Origin: Trichomonas tenax
Lineage: Eukaryota; Parabasalia; Trichomonadida; Trichomonadidae
DNA: 64,000 nucleotides
Direction of reading: 5' to 3'
Assembly (NCBI GenBank): GCA_023091735.1
Contig: JALKBU010000164.1
Span: forward strand, 1-64,000
Under the pieces are notes generated by a model. It was not told the DNA's origin and ran no database searches. It was given only the letters and a program-made list of their open reading frames with translations. A program made the position numbers and the translations under genes. The first letter of the stretch is position 1. Each line of letters opens with the position of its first letter. Shown here one piece after another: positions 1-8,241 of this stretch.

Positions 1-219
1 ATATATAAAATGAAAGTAACATGAAAACATTATCTAATTCATGATTCATAATTAATTATGAATTTAATGATATATTAATAATTATGAGAATAAGTAATAA
101 TATGAAAATAATCTTGTAATGAAAAAGTTATCTGTGAAAAAATAAAAAATAGGAAAAAAAAATAATAATATATTAATATCAAAAGTGAAAATATAATGTG
201 TATTAAAAATTGAATCAAT
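1..219. other. AT-rich sequence, nothing recognised
   Basis: Very AT-rich DNA with short A and T runs. I see no open frame of note, repeat or RNA gene here. Confidence 0.5.
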
Positions 220-386
220 AAGTGGGTTCTTGTTAGGGCCTGGCTTGGTCACTCGAGAGTTTTGGAAGTCTCAGGCAGACCTCGCCAAGCATCGAATCAT
301 GCTTCTGTTGAATAGGCATCTGGATGCAACTCTGCTAGATCACCAGGTCATTCTTCACTATGATGCCACAACTACTCATAATGATG
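220..386 (+). other. GC-rich island with open frame; possible gene remnant or structured RNA
   Basis: This stretch has clearly higher GC than the AT-rich DNA on both sides. One plus-strand frame is open from about 196 to a TGA near 386 (roughly 60-70 codons), contains motifs such as FLLGPGLVTREFW and LNRHLDATLLDHQVILHYD, and has no ATG at its start, so it may be a fragment of a decayed gene. The island also contains several short complementary pairs (GTCT/AGAC, GCATC/GATGC, GCTTGG/CCAAGC), so a structured non-coding RNA is the alternative. I do not recognise it as SRP RNA, RNase P RNA, a spliceosomal RNA or 5S rRNA. Confidence 0.35.
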
Positions 387-931
387 TCTTCTTTGGCTTC
401 CAACATTGAGTTCAATCCATTTCAACCTATTGATACTTTTACATTTTTTCCCGCAAACATGTCACTTTCCTTTATTTTGACATTCAGACTTTACATGTCA
501 GAAAAACACGTTGTTCTATTTTGTCACAGTCCCGACCCTAACATGAAAATTTTAGAAAATTTATTAAATTTAATGATATTAATAAAAATATGTAGGAAGA
601 GGCTTTGCTTTTCTATGTATAGGAAAAAGTTCACACAAATAATATTATTATCTTCACAAATAAAAGCACAACTTGAATGCGGTTCATTTTATTCGAAAAC
701 ATTTGACTTACACAAATGATGCAGTAAACTTTTATACATTGATTAAGATTTGTTATATGTGTATTCTATCATAATTACATATACATTCTGATCTTAAATA
801 AATTTTGACTAAGTGATAGACATTTTCCAAACATTCTTTTTTGAGAAACTAATGCGAAAATATATTATCATACATTAATGGTATCTATATTCGGTAAAAA
901 CTAAATCATGACAATCAAAGTTAGCAAAAAT
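387..931. other. Intergenic AT-rich DNA
   Basis: A 119-codon plus-strand open frame starts at 360 and overlaps this stretch. It is hydrophobic, AT-driven, in a different frame from the island and resembles nothing, so I treat it as chance. The only clear signal is the T run on the minus strand at the right edge (about 926-930), which fits a Pol III terminator for the tRNA gene. Confidence 0.45.
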
Positions 932-1028
932 AGCGTTGGTAGGATTTGAACCTACATCTTCAGCTTGAGACATAATTAAAGCAGATTTCTTTAATTATAC
1001 TGACTCTCTACCATTGAGATACAACGCT
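932..1028 (-). tRNA. tRNA gene with a 27-nt insertion in the anticodon loop (tRNA-Ile-AAU most likely)
   Basis: Read on the minus strand, the 97 nt fold as a tRNA. There is a perfect 7-bp acceptor stem (AGCGTTG with CAACGCT), a 4-bp D stem with GG in its loop, a 5-bp anticodon stem (TCAGT with GCTGA, one G-T pair), a 4-nt variable region and a 5-bp T stem around TTCAAAT, which also supplies a good B box. The anticodon loop is 34 nt instead of 7. It contains a perfect 10-bp hairpin (ATAATTAAAG with CTTTAATTAT). Placing the intron at the usual 37/38 site gives anticodon AAU (Ile), with the anticodon paired to the intron as in ordinary eukaryotic pre-tRNAs. Putting the whole insertion 5' of the loop would instead give CUC (Glu). 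Position 37 would be T, which is unusual for tRNA-Ile, so the identity is uncertain. A T run follows the 3' end directly. Confidence 0.7.
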
Positions 1029-1129
1029 TTCTTATATATTTACTTTCAACTGACATTATGATGTAAACAAAAAGTGAGAGAATAAAAGTGTCATTTTATA
1101 AAAAATCATTGACGACATTTTCTATTTAG

Positions 1130-1675
1130 GATACAGAAGGACGTGATCTACAAGCAACTTTCTGGAGTCCCAATGATGTCTATACATCTATCGAATCTCA
1201 AAATTTTATTGGGTTAGCGGCGCTCGTCCATTAATCGGATTTCAAGCAGGAAATTTTTTACGCGCATGTGTTTAGATTATCAGACTATACTGAAATAGGA
1301 TTTCAAACCTATATTAATACCTCCGACATCAGCATTCAAGCTTCTAAAATAAGTCAAATATCATTAGAATTAAACACTCGTTATCTGGTTTGTCTTGGAA
1401 TCGAAAAGAAGGAATTTATTTTTAAGTTAAACAATAACAATGAAACACTTCAATATAACTTTCAATCAAATCTAAAATGGAATGCAATTTTAGGATGTGG
1501 GACTACAGATTATACCTCTGTATTGCGGTCATACTATAATGCAAATAACTTTAATCATTCGATGCCTGATGACTATAAAAATTTTGCTGATAAAGTGGTT
1601 CAGACCAAATATGAAAGTTTTATCTTTCCGAGATTAATTCATGGCATTTTTATTATGTCGGTTTATAGTTCATGA
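1130..1675 (+). pseudogene. Broken gene, unidentified protein
   Basis: Two frames with coding character follow each other. The first runs from a codon after a TAG at 1127 through motifs such as LQATFWSPNDVYTS to a stop near 1233. The second is open from the low 1200s and ends at 1675, with motifs TEIGFQTYIN, WNAILGCGTTDYTSV and YYNANNFNHSMPDDY. Its first ATG-type start is far downstream (the longest reading begins with GTG), so at least one frameshift has broken the gene. The tail with W, GCG, tyrosines and MPDDY resembles the end of extracellular or SPRY-like domains seen in trichomonads, but I cannot name the family. The left boundary is uncertain. Confidence 0.4.
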
Positions 1676-1748
1676 TCCATACTTTGAAGGGAATAATAAA
1701 TTAGCATTTTCATATATATATTTCTATATTGTTTGTTCATAGCAATTA

Positions 1749-2362
1749 TATAGGGTGTCTAATAAATATCTTGCAGCCCCTTAAATCGTTCAATATTGAT
1801 GATATATGAATAAAAGTCGAATCATTATTCTCAAGGTTTTAGGGGTATTTATGATTATATGATGTTATTTCCTGCATACATCATAGGTGTTGAAAAAGTC
1901 GATTTTATCGAGGCATTTAATCAATTATAAGCTTTATAGTTTGTAGATGTGAATGACTATCATTATCTGCATTTCCTGAATTGAATCTTTCATTTTTGTG
2001 CAATTTTTGATCCGGCATACTTTATCGATTGATATCTAGTACAACTTGAATAATAAGTGCAATATCCTTACACCATTTAATACAACACTTGATTTTCAAT
2101 AACATGTGCTTCTTTTTTTGAAACTCTTGTTGTACACTAGCCAATAAGATCAAAATATTGTTTCACTCGATGAATTTTTGTATAAAGTTTCGAAATTTCA
2201 AACGGATGTAAATTCTTAAACATGTGCAAAAAAATTGATTTGAATAGCAGATTTGACCAAATCAACATATATTATAGAGCAACTCATGGAAAATTGATTG
2301 ATATGCTTTTTAAAAGAAACCGTCCATTATTCAGGGTGCAAAATATTTATCAGAAACCTATA
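1749..2362. mobile_element. Non-autonomous DNA transposon-like element (copy A) with about 33-bp terminal inverted repeats
   Basis: The left end reads TATAGGGTGTCTAATAAATA followed by TTGCAGCCCC. The reverse complement of the right end reads TATAGGTTTCTGATAAATA followed by TTTGCACCC, so the roughly 614-bp unit has imperfect terminal inverted repeats next to TA dinucleotides. There is no transposase frame inside. Positions 1921-2270 are almost identical to 6687-7036, which shows recent mobility or duplication. TA flanks and a TAGGGTGTC-like end suggest a Tc1/mariner-type MITE; this class assignment is inference. Confidence 0.65.
1921..2270 (+). repeat. Dispersed direct repeat, copy 1 (other copy at 6687-7036)
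   Basis: About 350 bp match the second copy with only a few substitutions (for example AAATTCTTAAACATG against AAATTTTTAAACATG). Beyond this block the two copies still align, with a deletion of about 40 bp in the second copy. The block contains no convincing reading frame. Confidence 0.85.
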
Positions 2363-2520
2363 TATATTACAGATATGATATATTAAACACAACTATTCAT
2401 CAAGCATTGCTATTGTCCAATATATTCCAATTGATAATTGAATTTCATTCAGATTGTGTTGTTTTCAAACGTGAAAAAAATTAACCTTGTTAACCTTAGC
2501 GTAAGTTTTAACCTTAATTC

Positions 2521-2925
2521 ATAAAATGTGACGGAAGAAGTTTGGTTTTCAATGTTTTCTATGTAGAGGATAAAGTATATACAAAGTACAAAGGATATTA
2601 TTATCTTCGTGTATTTGAACACAACTTCACAACGTCGAAGTGTTTTGTCGATCAAAACGAAGCGCTCGAAGTTGACATGAGTTGACATTTACAACTCATG
2701 GAGTCAACTTTTGCCTCCATATGATGATATCGAACCTGAAGGTAATTATTATGCGCAAGGCTTTGAGGCCGATGAAACATTAGCACCATATGGACATGAA
2801 GGAATTTATGGTCATTGGGGTGGACTCGTGAAAAATACTATTCAAGATAGGTCTCGAAACAATACGTTACTTGATGGAGTTCCAGGGCATTACTATTGGT
2901 ATTATGCTATTGGAATGCTTTGTGA
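2521..2925 (+). repeat. Left arm of a roughly 400-bp inverted repeat
   Basis: This arm is the near-perfect reverse complement of 3378-3787, except towards the centre (after about 2820), where the match drops to protein-level similarity. The arm carries the 5' flank and the first part of a gene-like frame, so the structure is a head-to-head gene duplication rather than a simple hairpin. Confidence 0.85.
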
Positions 2926-3049
2926 TACATTTGAACCTTTTAGGTGTGAAGGATTACCAGACAATAATTATCGAACAAATAGAGTTCGACTTTTTTGTTC
3001 GAATCAAAGATGTGAAGATGAATATGAATTACTATATAATGAAAATTAG
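2681..3049 (+). pseudogene. Left copy of a duplicated small gene, no start codon, unknown product
   Basis: The frame is open from just after a TGA at 2678 to 3049 (about 122 codons). It contains motifs YNSWSQLLPPYDDIEPEG, YGHEGIYGHWG, YYWYYAIGMLCD and CEGLPDNN, rich in tyrosine, tryptophan, glycine and acidic residues. No in-frame ATG precedes the conserved part; the longest reading begins with TTG, which is not expected to work in a eukaryote. Either the 5' end is lost or an upstream exon is missing. The matching copy on the other strand at 3297-3627 conserves the protein beyond the DNA-identical part, which argues that the frame was once a real gene. I do not recognise the family. Confidence 0.5.
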
Positions 3050-3296
3050 ATGTACTTGTCATATTAGTTCTTTCAAAATATTTTACTCTATTCTTACATA
3101 TCATGTTTTGATTTCTATGTAAATATACTTTATCAATTGATGTGAAATCTAAATATATTTATTTTTATATTTATCATATATTACAAACTAATAAATACTT
3201 GATAAAGAAAAGACGAAAAAAAAAAGTAATATGAATTAGCCAAACATGTACATCTTATTTTCATTATATAGTATTCAAAAATCATTGTTAGATTCT

Positions 3297-3627
3297 TCAC
3301 GTGTACAAAAAGCCTAACACGTGGGATTTAACATGTTCATGGTCATCAGGAATCCCTTCTGATAAATAAATATTTGTGGCATCGCAAAGCATTCCTATGG
3401 CATACTACCAAAAGCCATGACCAGGAATTCTATCCAAAAGAGAGTTATTGCGACCATTCAATTTAATTGTGTTTCTCACGAGTCGACCCCAATGACCATA
3501 AATTCCTTCATGTCCATATGGTGCTAATGTTTCATCGGCCTCAAAGCCTTGCGCATAATAATTACCTTCAGGTTCGATATCATCATATGGAGGCAAAAGT
3601 TGACTCCATGAGTTGTAAATGTCAACT
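3297..3627 (-). pseudogene. Right copy of the duplicated small gene, with in-frame TAG
   Basis: The minus strand encodes the same start of protein as the left copy (YNSWSQLLPPYDDIEPEG, YGHEGIYGHWG). It then diverges and hits a TAG where the left copy has a tyrosine codon (W-stop-YAIGMLCD against WYYAIGMLCD). After the stop the frame continues with recognisable similarity (EGIPDDH against EGLPDNN) to a TGA at 3297. This copy is therefore a nonsense-mutated pseudogene. It too lacks an ATG. Confidence 0.55.
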
Positions 3628-3787
3628 CATGTCAACTTCGAGCGCTTCGTTTTGATCGACAAAACACTTCGACGTTGTGAAGTTGTGTTCAAATACACGA
3701 AGATAATAATATCCTTTGTACTTTGTATATACTTTATCCTCTACATAGAAAACATTGAAAACAAATCTTCTTCCGTCACATTTTTAT
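3378..3787 (-). repeat. Right arm of a roughly 400-bp inverted repeat
   Basis: Reverse complement of 2521-2925. The two arms are separated by about 450 bp holding the divergent 3' parts of the two gene copies. Confidence 0.85.
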
Positions 3788-4750
3788 TTATCACTTTTAT
3801 TGAAGGTTTTCTCTTCAACTAAAAATCAGCATCTTGGAACATTGACATTGATTGTGTGTTTCATGAAGAAGTGAGTTCAATGAGCTCAGCATATTTATAG
3901 TGTTGAAAGAAAGGAATTTGGTAACAAAGCTAATTTTTGTGATATTTGAGCACTTTCTATTTATGTATATAATGTACATGAGATGGTTATTAAAACCATA
4001 CGTATTGAATTGAAATCGAAGAGAATATTGAAAATTTGAAAAATATTATCAAGTCTGTCATATTTTTCTCTCATCAATAAATGGCTTTTGGTCTATGTAT
4101 GGCCATTTTTATGTCACAAATCCCAAATTATGATAATCAAAAAAATGGTAAATTAATGATTGTTCAATAAAATTTAATGATTATTCGGATGCACAACTGA
4201 TAGTTATTCTATTTCTGCAATAAAATCATCAAAACCAAAAAACTGTGGAAGAATCTGAATAACCTTATTCTGTGTGGCATTCCTCCAAAGGAAAAATCAC
4301 TAATATCATCGAAACAGATATCACCTCTAAGCAACCACATAATTTGCGATATAAAATTTGTATTTCACCCTAAAATGGCTCATTTTTACTATGTTTCACC
4401 TTTAGATATTCGATTAGAAAAAAATAAATCACCACAATTGGCCCATTTTGTTATATTTACAATCAGATACGTGTCTATAATACATATTTCATGTCGTTTT
4501 ACAAAATCAAAAATCTTTTCCCCATCATAATCAAACAAGACACAAACCAAAAATTTAGATATAACATAATATTGTAAACCTATTTATCCAAAAATTTTTC
4601 ACCAAACGCCAATATACAAACGGAAAAAATCGAATTTACAAAAATGATTAAAGATTTAGAATATAGATTATATAAAGATATCTAAAATGCAATAAAAGTG
4701 AGATTGAGAGGGTCGTTATCAAGTCATCAAATTTTTGATAAAAATTTCTC
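3788..4750. other. Intergenic AT-rich DNA upstream of the phosphatase
   Basis: No open frame or repeat stands out. Only the right edge matters, where an initiator-like motif precedes the phosphatase gene. Confidence 0.5.
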
Positions 4751-4755
4751 TCACA
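4751..4755 (+). promoter_or_regulatory. Initiator-like TCACA motif for the phosphatase gene
   Basis: TCTCACA lies 14 nt before the ATG at 4765. It fits the trichomonad initiator consensus TCA-Py-(T/A) and the very short 5' leaders of trichomonad mRNAs (established for Trichomonas vaginalis). Its function here is inferred. Confidence 0.45.
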
Positions 4756-4764
4756 ATATTTTCT

Positions 4765-5811
4765 ATGACTCTCTTAAAAGTTCCATTTATGAATTTTGAT
4801 TCCTTTGCGTCGCGTATCATCAAGCACCGGGCAAGCGCCAGAGCGAACAAAAACCGCCCCAGCCTTGAGTACAAGCCGCAGAAGGTCCAAAAGATATTAG
4901 AAACAGCATCGAAAGTATTAGACAAAGACCCGATTTTGCTGAAATTACCGAGCGACATTGTTGTTGTTGGAGATCTCCATGGTAATTTGGACGCATTACT
5001 AAGGATTTTTTCGAGATGCAGATATCCTCCAAATACGAAATACTTGTTTTTAGGCGACTACGTGGACCGCGGAGAGAGCTCTGTGGAGGTTTTCCTGTTG
5101 TTGCTCTGCCTCAAGATCAAAAATCCAAATTGCGTTTACTTGTTAAGAGGAAATCACGAATCTCTCGCAATGACAAGAATTTACGGTTTTAGAGAAGAAG
5201 TTCTCAAGAAATTAGACAAGAAATCATACTTCAGCATGGCATATGTCTTCAAACATTTGCCAATCGCTGCGATTATCAATCACAAGATTTTTTGCGTTCA
5301 TGGAGGAATTTCTAAGGACCTTTTCGATGTGAACTATCTTATGAATCTACAGAAGCCTACAGAAGTGCCACTCGATGGTACTATTGCCGATCTTCTCTGG
5401 TCAGATCCGCGAAATGATGTTCTTTCATACGAGAACAGCGACAGAGGATCGGGATATTTATTCGGACCTGATGCATGCTATGAGTTTCTCGAGTCGAACG
5501 GCTTAGATCTTGTTGTTCGTTCGCACGAATCTTGTTCTAAGGGATTCGACTGGGTTTTCCAGGACTCTGGCGAAGACAAAGACAGATGCCTCACTATATT
5601 CAGCAGCCATGACTACTGCATGGAGGGAAACGATGCAGCCGTTCTCAAGATAAACAGTGACGGATCTTTCAAGATTATCACGTTCATTTATGGCAAGCAC
5701 ATGAATATCGTTCTCCCGGAGTGGGCCATCGAAGCGCCAAATCACAAGGAAGTCTTATCTACGAAAGTTATTGACTATAGAATCTCCGACGTTCTATTAC
5801 TTGCGGCTTAA
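4765..5811 (+). CDS. Ser/Thr protein phosphatase, PPP family (PP1/PP2A-like)
   Basis: A 348-aa metallophosphatase that removes phosphate from serine and threonine residues, using two metal ions. The family signatures appear in order: GDLHGN (residues 69-74), GDYVDRG (97-103), LRGNHES (127-133) and VHGG (178-181). These are followed by LLWSDPR and a RSHES segment at the place of the PP1 RAHQ motif. Near the C-terminus the usual SAPNYC motif is SSHDYC, so the catalytic groove differs from textbook PP1. The N-terminal extension of about 60 residues is basic. A start at 4735 is possible in the same frame, but the ATG at 4765 lies 14 nt after a TCACA initiator-like motif and is preferred; a third ATG follows 8 codons later. 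It probably works with regulatory subunits, as PPP enzymes do; which subfamily it belongs to is open. Confidence 0.9.
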   Translation: MTLLKVPFMNFDSFASRIIKHRASARANKNRPSLEYKPQKVQKILETASKVLDKDPILLKLPSDIVVVGDLHGNLDALLRIFSRCRYPPNTKYLFLGDYVDRGESSVEVFLLLLCLKIKNPNCVYLLRGNHESLAMTRIYGFREEVLKKLDKKSYFSMAYVFKHLPIAAIINHKIFCVHGGISKDLFDVNYLMNLQKPTEVPLDGTIADLLWSDPRNDVLSYENSDRGSGYLFGPDACYEFLESNGLDLVVRSHESCSKGFDWVFQDSGEDKDRCLTIFSSHDYCMEGNDAAVLKINSDGSFKIITFIYGKHMNIVLPEWAIEAPNHKEVLSTKVIDYRISDVLLLAA

Positions 5812-6686
5812 TATATTATTGTTTTGTTTATATATTATAAATGATGCTGTTGCTAAACATCATAGCATTTTTAATCTTCAAATATCTTAATGAAAAATTT
5901 GGAATTGAGATTAAAAATTAATATAAATTGATAGTGTTGGTAACTCTCTTTAACATTATCATAATATAGTTTTATAGCTAGCAACTGGTGTTGAAAAAAT
6001 TCGTGAAAATCATTTCCGAGAAATTATTGGGTCAGTTAAAATCTTTGCCATGTAAAGTTGATAATTTTGAAAATGATTAAAAATTTTCCTTGTGATTATC
6101 TTGGAAATAATACATACAGATATATTAAGGCTGAAATTTATAAGGAAAATCTCTGAATGCTAATATGGAGATAGAATCAGATAAAGCTGAACGTATAATG
6201 GTATTTGAGTTTCATTACAAAAAATTATAACACTACAAGATCCTTTGATGTGTTTGTTCTGTGTTATGCATTACAATACTCAATGAATTTTGAATATCAA
6301 TCAAAAATGTGTGTATGATAAACATTTTGCTCAACCAATTCTAACTTTGATCTTTGTAAATTGTTTTGTAAGCAGATAATGTATTAATGATGTTTTAATT
6401 TTGCAAAATATTGCGAAATTTAATGTTACCTGTGTTAATATAAGATTTGTAATATAATATGTGATACTTAATGCATGTTTATATTAGAGACTATGTGTCG
6501 AATGTAAATAACATATAAATAACTAAAATCTATTATTGTTTAAAATAAAGCAACAAAATACTTACAGGAATGTGCCAACGTACTTATATTTGAATATGTC
6601 ACGAGGCGTTTCTTCAATATAGAGCCTTATTGGTTTATGTGGTCCCAAATGTCTCATTTCAAACTACTTATTCCGTCTCTGCGATA
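5812..6686. other. Intergenic AT-rich DNA
   Basis: Only short chance frames and AT-rich sequence. Nothing is recognised before the second copy of the dispersed repeat begins at 6687. Confidence 0.5.
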
Positions 6687-7108
6687 TCAATTATAAGCTT
6701 TATAGTTTGTAGATGTGAATGACTATCATTATCTGCATTTCCTGAATTGAATCTTTCATTTTTGTGCAATTTTTGATCCGGCATACTTTATCGATTGATA
6801 TCTAGTACAACTTGAATAATAAGTGCAATATCCTTACACCATTTAATACAACACTTGATTTTCAATAACATGTGCTTCTTTTTTTGAAACTCTTGTTGTA
6901 CACTAGCCAATAAGATCAAAATATTGTTTCACTCGATGAATTTTTGTATAAAGTTTCGAAATTTCAAACGGATGTAAATTTTTAAACATGTGCAAAAAAA
7001 TTGATTTGAATAGCAGATTTGACCAAATCAACATATGCTGTTTAAAGGAAACTGTCTATTATTCATGGGGAAAGTAGGGGGTGCAAACTATTTATTCGAC
7101 ACCCTATA
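6687..7108. mobile_element. Transposon-like element, copy B (left part missing)
   Basis: This copy begins at the point that corresponds to 1921 in copy A and ends in a terminal sequence (TTTATTCGACACCCTATATA). The reverse complement of that end matches the left terminal repeat of copy A. The first 170 bp of copy A have no counterpart here, so copy B is truncated or lost that end by deletion. Relative to copy A it also lacks about 40 bp after 7036. Confidence 0.65.
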
Positions 7109-8241
7109 TATCCCTCAATCTCTTCTTATCATCAAAAAGACTGCTTTCAAATTCGGTTTTAGAATGAAATTGTGATGCAGAGATAATTTATTATATCTAG
7201 ATATATTGCAAATCATAGTTTTTATTATCAGTGATCGATTGAAATTCTTTATATTGGAAAATCAAATTCAAATTGGTTTTTAGAATGTTACGCTGATGCA
7301 TAGTTAATTTACTGCATTATTATATATTGCATATTATAGTCTTTATTGTTAATTGATACACATATTCAGCAATATATAGAATTGAATTTTTTTTATAGAG
7401 AAATCAACTTTTAAATTGTATTGTCATCAATGAATGCATATGTCATAGCTATTGCTCAATATGCTGATCTATGGTTTTTTAAAAAATATTGAGATTATTT
7501 TGATAACCTTTAATTATTAGTTGATATTGATTCTAATCATTTCTAAAAAAGAAGTTTAATAGTGTTACATGAAAGCGAACCCATAATGACATTAATATAA
7601 TAAAATGAAAATTAATGATCTCTTTTGATTGTATTAAAGGGAATAATTCAGATCAAAGAATTAATCAATTGTGTAATGGCAAAAGACGATCAAAACAATT
7701 TTTGTTTCCTCTCAGGACAATAATTAACGAGAAAAACTCAGAAATGATAAACGAAATCAACTTTTTTCAATGTAATTCATAAAGGTATATATTATAACAA
7801 ATTATTAGACGATAGAAGCAAGGATAAGGAGTGATATTTCAATTCTCCATTCGATATACAGTAAGAGGCTAGAAAATCAGCTGTTTTGAACGTACTTTTT
7901 TGGTGATGAAATTATTTCTTTCGTTGAAAAACGAGAAAAGAAACGGGATAGTTCTTTGCTGTAGGACAGAAAGCAGAGTGTGTGATTGTGGAAGGGACGA
8001 GGATGGTTAGAACATCATCAAGGACAAACTTTCTCTACCTCCATATGTATTTTATGTATCGTCTTGTAAAGTATTCAATTTATTATAATTTTTTCATACA
8101 ATGGCTATATATGGTCTAAGATATATAAAAATATCAAAATCATAATAACGATTTTGCACATAAATATATAATTGATTAATGATATAATGAATAATGAAAT
8201 ATGAATTAAAAAGGAAAAAAGTTATCGGTTATTTATTTTAA
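7109..8241. other. Intergenic DNA upstream of the kinase
   Basis: Mostly AT-rich. The part from about 7850 to 8040 is less AT-rich (including AAGCAGAGTGTGTGATTGTG) but has no clear frame or fold, so it is only a candidate for a regulatory or transcribed non-coding segment. No TCA-type initiator motif is obvious near the kinase ATG. Confidence 0.4.

Noticed and set aside
360..719. 119-codon plus-strand frame beginning MMPQLLIMM
   Set aside because: It begins inside the GC island in a different frame from the better one, is composed mainly of Ile, Leu, Phe, Ser and Lys as expected from AT-rich DNA, and has no domain.
2449..2688. Minus-strand frame that is repeated at 3619-3822
   Set aside because: It is identical only because it lies in the arms of the inverted repeat, on the strand opposite the better coding frame. 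The two versions diverge at once outside the arm, so no protein seems to be conserved.
7850..8040. Less AT-rich block as a possible small RNA gene
   Set aside because: No Pol III boxes, no stable fold found by eye and no similarity to known spliceosomal or SRP RNAs.
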